NCBI GenBank assembly: GCA_902800525.1
Contig: CADCEV010000012.1
Coordinates: 54,824-118,823, forward strand
DNA from: an uncultured Bacteroidales bacterium
GTDB taxonomy: Bacteria > Bacteroidota > Bacteroidia > Bacteroidales > Paludibacteraceae
Direction of reading: 5' to 3'
DNA length: 64,000 nucleotides
This document shows, piece after piece, positions 41,186 through 48,900 of this stretch. Below the pieces are notes generated by a model. The model did not search any database, was not told the DNA's origin, and was given only the letters and a program-made list of their open reading frames with translations. Numbering within the stretch: position 1 is the first letter of the stretch; each line of letters opens with the position of its first letter. The position numbers were made by a program, and so were the translations under genes.

Positions 41186-41538
41186 TTGTTATTTGACATT
41201 TTGGCAAGTATGTACACGACGAGGAGACCTAAGAGCGCTCCGAGAGCATCGGCGTATATATCCGCCATTTCGCCGGAGCGCGTGAGGGTACAAAACCGCT
41301 GAAGAATCTCCATCAGCGCGCCATAGAGCGTGACGGAAAGGAACACATATAAATAGGTAAACGCGCGCGTCCGCACAATGCGCGTGAGAGGCCACATCCA
41401 CGTCATAGCCAGAAAGGTGTACATCAACCCGTGCATGATCTTATCGCTCAGTTGAAGAGAGGGCGGCACTTGGGGATTTTCCCACAGGCTAAGCACAGCA
41501 ATACCGACCGTCAAAACGACGGCCGGTAGAAACGCCAT
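41182..41538 (-). CDS. VanZ-family membrane protein
   Basis: A 118-aa membrane protein with four predicted helices. Motifs typical of VanZ-like proteins: SDKIMHGLMYTFLAMTW near 30 and TLYGALMEILQRFCT, then GEMADIYADALGALLGL near 70-100. The open frame extends to 41607, but that would overlap upp by 59 bases. The ATG at 41538 (MAFLPAVVLTVG) lies 10 bases past the upp stop and starts directly at the first helix. VanZ in enterococci affects teicoplanin resistance; the role of chromosomal homologues is unknown. It is translated between upp and dprA. Confidence 0.78.
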   Translation of the reverse strand: MAFLPAVVLTVGIAVLSLWENPQVPPSLQLSDKIMHGLMYTFLAMTWMWPLTRIVRTRAFTYLYVFLSVTLYGALMEILQRFCTLTRSGEMADIYADALGALLGLLVVYILAKMSNNK

Positions 41539-41548
41539 ATAGGATCTG

Positions 41549-42223
41549 TTAGTTTCGATCTGAGAGGTGGATTTTAACACCATAACAAAGGTCACCGGCG
41601 TCGCCAAGACCCGGAACGATATACTTCTTATCGTTGAGAACCGGATCCACAGCTGCGCACCAGAGGGTCACGTCCGGGCTATCATTGAGTGCCTTTCGCA
41701 TATACTCGATCGATTGCGGCGTTGCAATAGCGCAACAGAGATGCGTATGAACAGGCTGACCATGTTTGAGCAACGCGAGGTATCCCACTTCCATGGACAT
41801 ACCGGTAGCTAACATCGGGTCAGCCACAATAAGCGTCTTGCCATCAATAGACGGCGCCGCCATGTATTCCGCTACGATCTCCAGTTCGCCTTGCTTATTC
41901 ACGCGGCGATACGCACTGAGGAACGCATTCTCCGCGCGATCGAAGATATTCAGAAAACCGTGATGAAGCGGCATACCGGCACGAAGGATAGTAGCTAAAA
42001 CCAGTTGGTCGGAGATAGTGTTTACCGTTGCGACATCAAGGGGTGTTTGCACTTGAACAGGCTCGTAGTTCAGGGTTTTGCTCAGCTCCATCGCCATAAA
42101 CTCACCAATACGCTCAATGTTCCGGCGGAAACGAAGCGGGTCTTTTTGGATATTCACGTCGCGGATCTCGCGTAAGAACTGATTGAGCACACTGTTTTGC
42201 TCGGAAAGATTGATAACCTTCAT
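41549..42223 (-). CDS. upp: Uracil phosphoribosyltransferase
   Basis: A 224-aa cytoplasmic salvage enzyme that makes UMP from uracil and PRPP. Diagnostic segments: VLATILRAGMPLHHGFLNIF near 75, the PRPP loop LIVADPMLATGMSMEVGYLA near 130 and the uracil-binding IVPGLGDAGDLCYG near 202. The gene lies 1 base after the coiled-coil protein gene, so the four minus-strand genes from 42866 to 40112 form one operon. Confidence 0.92.
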   Translation of the reverse strand: MKVINLSEQNSVLNQFLREIRDVNIQKDPLRFRRNIERIGEFMAMELSKTLNYEPVQVQTPLDVATVNTISDQLVLATILRAGMPLHHGFLNIFDRAENAFLSAYRRVNKQGELEIVAEYMAAPSIDGKTLIVADPMLATGMSMEVGYLALLKHGQPVHTHLCCAIATPQSIEYMRKALNDSPDVTLWCAAVDPVLNDKKYIVPGLGDAGDLCYGVKIHLSDRN

Positions 42224-42224
42224 A

Positions 42225-42866
42225 TTATTGCATGGATTTAGCGGATTTCTGCTCCGTTTTCAAGATGGCGGTACGCTCTTTGAGTTGCGCTTCAACAGTG
42301 GCTACTTGAGCTGCTTTTTGCTGCAGCTCCTGCAAGTACGTATTCAAGCTTGATTGTCCGTTTTGCATCGAGGTCTCCAAGTCAGCGATAGAGCGTTGAC
42401 GGTCAGCCACCTCGCGGATCGAATAGCCTAATTCTTTCTGTTGCGTTTCAAGGAAACGGGTGTAATCATCACGTGTAGCATCGCTCAAACTCATTTGTTT
42501 AGACAGGTTGCGTTGTTGACCGGCTACTATCTTCTGCATATTTTTCAGTTCTTTTTCCTCCTGGGCATACAGTTTCTTGAGGGAAGCGGTCATTTTGGAA
42601 GCCTCTTTGAGCGAAGTTTGCATCTGTTTGCCGTGCTCCTGCTCGGCTTTGAGTTGCGCCTTGGCCGTTTTCAGTTCTTCCGCATTTTTCGCCAACTGTT
42701 GGGAAAGTACGTCCAGCGAAGCGCGATACATCGTCGGCTCTGTCTGATAGAGCGCGCGAAGGGAATCGAGTTTGAGGTCAACTACTTGAATGTTCACCGG
42801 CACTACATGCTGCGCCGCAGCGGTCATACAGCAGGCCGCAAAGACAAAAAAGAATACTTTTTTCAT
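42225..42866 (-). CDS. Exported coiled-coil protein
   Basis: A 213-aa protein with a signal peptide (FFFVFAACCMTAAAQ) and a nearly continuous charged coiled coil from about residue 45 to the end (QQLAKNAEELKTAKAQLKAE, LKERTAILKTEQKSAKSMQ). No catalytic or binding motif is seen; it resembles periplasmic OmpH/Skp-like or structural coiled-coil proteins only in composition. It is the first gene of the operon with upp, VanZ-like and dprA, driven by the minus promoter of the divergent pair at 42910-42957. Function unknown. Confidence 0.7.
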   Translation of the reverse strand: MKKVFFFVFAACCMTAAAQHVVPVNIQVVDLKLDSLRALYQTEPTMYRASLDVLSQQLAKNAEELKTAKAQLKAEQEHGKQMQTSLKEASKMTASLKKLYAQEEKELKNMQKIVAGQQRNLSKQMSLSDATRDDYTRFLETQQKELGYSIREVADRQRSIADLETSMQNGQSSLNTYLQELQQKAAQVATVEAQLKERTAILKTEQKSAKSMQ

Positions 42867-42909
42867 AGCAATTTATCTTTAAAAATTAGAATGTTACTAA
42901 ATTTTGGTG

Positions 42910-42957
42910 CAAAGTTACTCATTATTTTGCATATATGCAAATTTTTTCGTACCTTTG
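42910..42957. promoter_or_regulatory. Divergent overlapping promoters sharing a perfect 16-bp palindrome
   Basis: TTTGCATATATGCAAA (42926-42941) gives both -33 boxes. Plus: TTTG 42926-42929, 20-bp spacer, TACCTTTG 42950-42957. Minus: CAAA 42938-42941, 20-bp spacer, TAACTTTG (42917-42910). The palindrome is identical to that at 27497-27512. Confidence 0.82.
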
Positions 42958-42981
42958 CAGCGTTTTTCTTAAAAATAAGGT

Positions 42982-43488
42982 ATGAAATCGTTTATTTATA
43001 GTGAGAGTACCATCGCTTTTGTGACCGCAGCGGCACAGACATGCCTGCTAATTGAGAAAGCCGGCGAGCATGAGCGGGAGGAATGGAGAGAGCAGATGCT
43101 GAGACTTCTGCCGGTATTGTATCTGCGTACGCGTTTGTTGGAACAGGCGGAGTGCGTGATGGAAGAAGAGCCGCAGCGGTTTGTGGCGGAAGAGGATTAT
43201 AACTATGCGCTGGTCGGGATCCGCGAGTTGTTGGGTTCGGACGATGCGTATCTGGATGTTTTTGTAGATCAGGGTATCTACACCGACGAGGTGCAAACAG
43301 CCTATATCTCGGAGGGTCTGGCGGATATCTACCAGGAACTCAAGGACATGGCAGCTGCGTTCCAGACAGGCGAAGAGCCTATTATGAACGACGCGGTGGT
43401 GCTTTGCCGCGAGGCGTTTGAGGCACATTGGGGTCAGAAACTGCTGGCCGTAATGAGAGCGTTGCACGCCATGACAATTGATAATTGA
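42982..43488 (+). CDS. DUF5063 family protein
   Basis: A 168-aa all-helical cytoplasmic protein matching the Bacteroidetes DUF5063 family (FVTAAAQTCLLIEKAGEHE, LLPVLYLRTRLLEQAE, FVAEEDYNYALVGIRELLG, EAFEAHWGQKLLAVMRALH). Function unknown. The family commonly precedes a DEDD exonuclease gene, as here, so the two probably act together or at least are co-expressed. The last codons and TGA (MTIDN, stop) lie inside a heptad repeat array that runs to the next start. Confidence 0.85.
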   Translation: MKSFIYSESTIAFVTAAAQTCLLIEKAGEHEREEWREQMLRLLPVLYLRTRLLEQAECVMEEEPQRFVAEEDYNYALVGIRELLGSDDAYLDVFVDQGIYTDEVQTAYISEGLADIYQELKDMAAAFQTGEEPIMNDAVVLCREAFEAHWGQKLLAVMRALHAMTIDN

Positions 43489-43514
43489 CAATTGAGAATT
43501 GAGAATTGAGAATT
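43476..43514 (+). repeat. Heptad array (ATTGAGA type) carrying a stop and a start codon
   Basis: ATTGATA, ATTGACA and three ATTGAGA units. It holds the DUF5063 TGA (43486-43488) and the TTG start of the exonuclease (43513). Confidence 0.9.
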
Positions 43515-44346
43515 GGAAGTGGAAGAGAATCATTATATACATAGAATCAGCAAGGAACTGCTGCAATGGATGCCGGTGGATGCGTTTGAGGGCAAAGTGA
43601 TTGTAGTGGACAAGGAGGAAATGGTAGCCGAAGCGGTGAATTACCTCAGGCAGCAGTCTGTGCTCGGGGTCGATACAGAGGCGCGGCCGAGTTTCCAAAG
43701 GGGCATACACTACCCCACCGCCTTGGTACAAATCGCTACGCATGAGCGGTGTTACCTGTTCCGTCTGACGCATGTGGGCATGCCGCAGGAGTTAGCGGAC
43801 CTGTTTGCGGATCCCAACATCCTGAAAGTGGGTTTGGCATTCCGGGACGACATCAACGGGCTTCGCCGGAGACGCAATTTCACGCCGGCTAACTGCGTGG
43901 ATATTCAGTCCATGGTTGTCAAATACGGTATTTTGGATTTGGGTTTGCAAAAGATCTATGCCATTTGTTTCGGCAAGAAGATCTCCAAAGCGCAGCAGTT
44001 GACCAATTGGGAGAACAGCCACCTCACGCCGGAGCAGGCGCGTTATGCCTCCACGGACGCATGGGCGACACTGCTGATCTACGAAGACCTGATTGCACAT
44101 GAACCCTTGGCAGCAAAGGAAGTAGAGGCACTCAAACGCGAAGAGAAAGAGCGGATGATCGAGCATCAGCAGGAGATACAGGACCAGCGGTTGCGCGAGC
44201 AAGGCATAGAACCGCCTCCCCATTTGACGTTGGAAGAACGCGAAGAGCGACAGGCCGCCAAACGCCGCGAATCCCGCAAACGCAAGCGGCAACGAGTGAG
44301 CGCGCGCAAGAAAGAACAGAAAGAACAGAAAGAACAAAACAAATAA
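43513..44346 (+). CDS. 3'-5' exonuclease, RNase D-like DEDDy domain with charged C-terminal extension
   Basis: A 277-aa protein. The DEDDy exonuclease residues are visible: VLGVDTEARPSF near 50 (Asp, Glu), KVGLAFRDDINGLRR near 108 (Asp) and ARYASTDAWATLLIYEDL near 176 (Tyr, Asp). The last 75 residues are a highly basic and acidic helical tail (RREEREERQ-type, ending ARKKEQKEQKEQNK), probably nucleic-acid binding. There is no HRDC domain, so it is not classical RNase D. The start is TTG within the repeat array; the first ATG in frame (residue 20, MPVDAFEG) is a possible alternative that keeps all motifs. Alkaline phosphatase starts 5 bases after its stop. Confidence 0.85.
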   Translation: MEVEENHYIHRISKELLQWMPVDAFEGKVIVVDKEEMVAEAVNYLRQQSVLGVDTEARPSFQRGIHYPTALVQIATHERCYLFRLTHVGMPQELADLFADPNILKVGLAFRDDINGLRRRRNFTPANCVDIQSMVVKYGILDLGLQKIYAICFGKKISKAQQLTNWENSHLTPEQARYASTDAWATLLIYEDLIAHEPLAAKEVEALKREEKERMIEHQQEIQDQRLREQGIEPPPHLTLEEREERQAAKRRESRKRKRQRVSARKKEQKEQKEQNK

Positions 44347-44350
44347 TGAT

Positions 44351-45766
44351 ATGAAACGAATCCTTTTTATCGCGCTATGGGCAGCGATAAGTCTTTGTAA
44401 CTTCGCACAGGCGAAGTATGTATTTTATTTCATCGGCGACGGTATGGGTCATAACCAAGTGCTGAGCGCCGAGATGTACCGATCCGCCCTCGCCGGCGAG
44501 CCTCTCGGGCGCGTACAGACGCTGATGACCACGTTCCCCTATTCCGGCAGTGCTTCGACGTATTCGAAGAGCAACGGGATCACCGATTCGGCAGCTGCGG
44601 GTACGTGTCTCGCTACAGGTAGCAAGACGACGAACGGCACCTTGGGTCTGGACGAGAAGGGCAATAAACTGACCACCATCGCGGAGGATCTGAAAGCACA
44701 CGGCTGGGGTGTGGGTATTATGACGACGGTAGCTATTGACCATGCAACTCCTGCGGCTTTCTACGCGCACGTAGAGAAACGCAACGAGTACTACAAGATC
44801 GGCAAACAGCTCTGCAACAGCCATTTCGATTTCTTCGGCGGCGCCGGTTTCCATTACCCGGAAGGCAAGCACGATGACAAGCCGGAGAACCTGTACCGCA
44901 AAGCCGAGCAGGCAGGTTATGTCATTGCGCACGGCTATGACGAGGCACAAGCGCTGATGAGTGACTCGGCAGCGCAGGACAAGAAGATGATTCTTGTGCA
45001 AGCCACCGATGACCAAGGCGCCAAACACGGTGACAACCTGCCTTATGCCATTGACCGCAAGGAGGGCGATTTGACCTTGGCGCAGATCGTGAGCACCGCT
45101 ATCCCGTTCCTGGAGGAGAGATATGAGCGGTGGTTTATGATGGTAGAGGGCGGTATGATCGACTATGCCTGCCACGGAGACGATGCCGCTACTTCTATCG
45201 GCGAAGTGTGGGATATGGACGAAGCAATGCAACAAGCCTATGCTTTCTACAAACAACACCCGGAAGAGACGCTGATCATCGTGACCGCGGACCACGAGAC
45301 AGGCGGTTTGGCACTCGGAAACAGCGACTATACGCTGCACTTGGACCAACTGCAATACCAGAAATGCTCCTCTTGGGCACTGAGCGACCAGATCCAGAAA
45401 CTCTTTGACGACAACAAGAAACCGTCTTGGGCGCAAGTACAGGCTATTTACATGGAGCAATTGGGTCTTTGGACGGAAGTGGAACTGACCGACGAGGAAG
45501 AGGACGAGCTGAAAGCCACCTATAAGAGCGTTATTGAGCATAAGAGCAAGGACGTAAAAACGATGTACAAGACCATCAACAAGTTAGGCGACGCGGGCAT
45601 TGCGATGCTGAACAAGAAAGCCCATGTGGGTTGGACCACACGTGCACACAGCGCGCACGCCGTTCCTATTTTTGCTATCGGCGCCGGCGCACAGTACTTC
45701 ACAGGCTGGCATGACAATACCGAAATCGTTCCACTTATCCGCAAGGCGATAAAAGAGTATAATTAA
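44351..45766 (+). CDS. Alkaline phosphatase
   Basis: A 471-aa exported enzyme that removes phosphate from monoesters. The signal peptide ends near residue 20 (ISLCNFAQA). Metal and active-site motifs of the PhoA type: VFYFIGDGMGHNQ near 24, the nucleophile Ser in GITDSAAAGTCLATGSK near 78, MMVEGGMIDYACHGDD near 264, LIIVTADHETGGLALG near 311 and TRAHSAHAVPIFAIGAGAQY near 434. All metal ligands I can place are kept. It is the last gene of the DUF5063-exonuclease run. No Pho-box was recognised. Confidence 0.93.
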   Translation: MKRILFIALWAAISLCNFAQAKYVFYFIGDGMGHNQVLSAEMYRSALAGEPLGRVQTLMTTFPYSGSASTYSKSNGITDSAAAGTCLATGSKTTNGTLGLDEKGNKLTTIAEDLKAHGWGVGIMTTVAIDHATPAAFYAHVEKRNEYYKIGKQLCNSHFDFFGGAGFHYPEGKHDDKPENLYRKAEQAGYVIAHGYDEAQALMSDSAAQDKKMILVQATDDQGAKHGDNLPYAIDRKEGDLTLAQIVSTAIPFLEERYERWFMMVEGGMIDYACHGDDAATSIGEVWDMDEAMQQAYAFYKQHPEETLIIVTADHETGGLALGNSDYTLHLDQLQYQKCSSWALSDQIQKLFDDNKKPSWAQVQAIYMEQLGLWTEVELTDEEEDELKATYKSVIEHKSKDVKTMYKTINKLGDAGIAMLNKKAHVGWTTRAHSAHAVPIFAIGAGAQYFTGWHDNTEIVPLIRKAIKEYN

Positions 45767-45880
45767 TTGAGAATTGAGAATTGACAATTGACAATTAAAC
45801 TCACGAGATCACGAGGTCACGAGATATCGAGATCACGAAATATCGAAATATCGAAATATCGAAATATCGAAATATCGAAA
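45766..45880 (+). repeat. Mixed tandem repeats after the alkaline phosphatase gene
   Basis: ATTGAGA/ATTGACA heptads (to about 45795), then degenerate CACGAGAT units, then five exact 8-base ATATCGAA units (about 45838-45880). The array fills the space up to the terminator. Confidence 0.88.
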
Positions 45881-45886
45881 CCAATA

Positions 45887-45920
45887 AAGAAGAAGGCGTA
45901 CATTTGCACGCCTTCTTCTT
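45887..45920. terminator. Bidirectional terminator between convergent genes
   Basis: A perfect 13-bp stem (AAGAAGAAGGCGT with ACGCCTTCTTCTT) and an 8-base loop. It shares the GAAGGCG..CGCCTTC core and loop CACATT/TGC bases with the terminator at 53294-53327, suggesting common origin. Confidence 0.85.
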
Positions 45921-45944
45921 TGTATTCGTCGCTTCTTTTGCGGC

Positions 45945-48900
45945 TTACTTCACGGTTTGACCCTGTACATTGTACATTCTCTCGTTGTACAAGATCAGGA
46001 GTTGACCGTTGAGGATCACTTTCTGTGCTTTCTCGGTAGCCCAGATGTTATCCAACGCCGTTCCGCCGCCTTGTGAAGGCATTTCTACGGTCAGGAACAA
46101 GCCATTTGGATTGAAGTAGAAGGAGTATTGACCGGCCTTGGTCGGCTTGATACCGATATTTGCTTCACCGCCGCCGATCTCCCAATTAGAGCAGTCGTCA
46201 GAGGTCATTGCGGAATAGCTCTTCAATCCATACCAAACGGAATCTGTGCCATGTACGTAAACTACCTTGAACAGCGGAGCCTCTGTAATATCAGCTATTT
46301 CGATGTTAGTAGCATAGTTGCCGTCTTTTTCGGTCATCTTAACCATATTATCCTTCCAATTGGTGAAGGTACCGGCGATATAGTACTCCCTCTGAGCGAA
46401 CTTACCGGTAACGGTGAAGGTGGTTGCGTTATAAGTAACGGTCACGTCACCGGGCTCGTTCAGTTTGAAGATAATGTCATTGTCGCTATTGGTGTCGAAA
46501 GAAGGATCTTGTACGGTCAGGTCACTGTAGCCTTTCACTTTGCCTTCCTCCCAAATACCCTCCAAGGTAATTTTCATCCTGTAGGTACCCGCCGGCAAGT
46601 TCGGGAAAGTATAGCTGTCGCTCGCTACTTTAATAGCATCGGGTGCCCAACTACCCATCACTGCGGCATCACCGGAGATATAGTACTTGGCGGTAGCGTC
46701 CAGCACAACGGCCTCTTCGCTTGCATACCAGAATCCGTTGCAATAATACGGAGTTGCTGCACTCCACAACATATCTTTCGTTTGAGTGGTCGTTTCATCC
46801 TTCTTATTGAAGATGATCGTGGTATATTTAGCAGGGAAGGTATAGGAATAGAGGTCTTTTTCTTTCACTTTGCGCTCCTCTTTCGTCATTGCCTCACCCG
46901 GCCAGATCTTATACACAGCGTGCTCGTCCACAAAGACATACGCATTGACACCGTTCCAACCGTCTTTGTCCACGAAATAGATAGTCTGGTAAACGATCTT
47001 CTCTTCGTCAGCGGTGATCGTGATCGGGTAAGCCGGCATGATCAGTTTGCCGTCCGTGATAGCTACTTCAACACCCTCTTCCCCGGTCTTATACGCGCGC
47101 AGATTCTTTATTTCATATACGGCAGGATCATTAGCAACCGCGGTAACGGTCAGTACAGTTCCTTCCTGTACTGGAGCGCTAATAGCGTCTTCGCCGTTCT
47201 TGACCGTGATCGTTCCGTTGGTCGGAGCGGTAACCGTTACATCATAAGATACCAATTCAGGGAATTTCACGGTGAGTGTACTGTCGGCATAAGTCCAAGT
47301 GAAAGTATATTCGCCTTCCTTGTCAGTTGTCAGCGCGAAGTTGCGACCGTCAACGATGTTCACGTGCGCTGCACTCGGCCATGTGCGATGAATGCCGTAC
47401 TCGCTTTCTCCTTCGCCGTTGAGGCTCAACCAGTTTCCATCGGAAACCATCTTGAAGCGGATCGTATCGGTTACACCGAGGTTCACTTTGAGACTTGCGC
47501 TCAGGCTGTCCTTTGCCGGAACGAGGAGGTTCTCTGCCCAATTCCAACTATTGAAGTTAGCAGCGAGACCGACCTTCGGCAGTTTGGCATAGTCGCCCTT
47601 TACTACAAAGACGCCTTCTTTATAAACCACCGTTACGTTGCCTGCTTGCTCCATAGTGAAGCCGATCTGATGATCCTCTGCGTCCAGCAGACCTTTAGAT
47701 TTCTCGGTCAACTGGTCATAGCCGATCCAGTTCGGTTCTGCATCTTTGGTCACTACTTTCATCAGGTAGTAGCCGGCAGCCAAGTTTTCAAAGACGAAGG
47801 TGTCTTTCGTTACCTTGATAGCTTTTGCATTCCATTCAGACTCTTCTGCCAAACCGGCATAAGCTACCAACGCTGCGTTTCCGGTGATGTAATACTTAGC
47901 CGGCTCAATCTCCGGAATAGCTTCCTTATTGGCATACCACGAACCGTCACAGAAGAACGGTTTGTCCTTGGTCCATGCGTAAGTAGCGGTTTTGGCTTCT
48001 CCGTTGTTGAAAATGACACTGCTATAGGTAACCGGCACTTTCGCGGAATAGATGGCTTTCTCCCATACTTTCTCGCCGGTATTGGTCATCTCTACGCCCG
48101 GCCATGTTTGATAACCTTTCTCACCCACAAATGCGTGCGCATAGATCTTATCGGTCCAATCCTTGTTGGTATTGACGAAATAGATCGTAGCGGTATCCGG
48201 TGCAGCAGGGAAGGCAATATGCAGCGAGTCGTTAGCAAAGACCCAAGTGAAGGTATAATCACCGGCATTGTCACGATCCAGAATCATGTTGCGGTTGCCG
48301 CCCTTGATGTCTTTGTCTTCGTTCCAATCGCGATGGAAAGTATAGAAACTTTCTCCCTCGCCGTTTTTGCTGATCCAGTTACCATCCAATACAATCTTGA
48401 AGGAATCCAAACCGAACTCAAGGTTCTTGAGTGTTACGGAAGCACTCAGTTTGTTCTCCGCGAGTTCCATTTCAACAGGGCTCCAACTGGTTACGTTTCC
48501 GGCAATGGCAACAGTCGGCATAGCGAAATTGCCTTCTACGGTAAATACCTTGTCCGTCAGAGTTACGGTTACATCACCGTCGTTTGCCATTTTGAAGATG
48601 ATATTGTCCGCTCCATCCGTCTTGAGACCCAGAGCCTTTGCCGTCAGATCCTTATAGGTTTTTGCGGTTTCCCATTGACCGTCAATAGTAGCTTTGAGCT
48701 GATACTCATGTCCCTTCTTCAAGCCCGCGAATACATAGGTATTCTCTGTTACCTTGATTGCAGACGGGCTCCAAGCTTTGGCCTTATCCAAGCCTGCATC
48801 AACAACCAATGCGCTGTCGCCGGTGAGGTAATACTTAGCCGGGATATACGGATCCCATGTACCTTCATACCAATCGGTGATGGTATAAGTCAGATCGATC

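Noticed and set aside
44375-45541. A 388-codon antisense frame in the alkaline phosphatase gene
   Set aside because: Shadow of a well-supported enzyme with all catalytic motifs on the plus strand.
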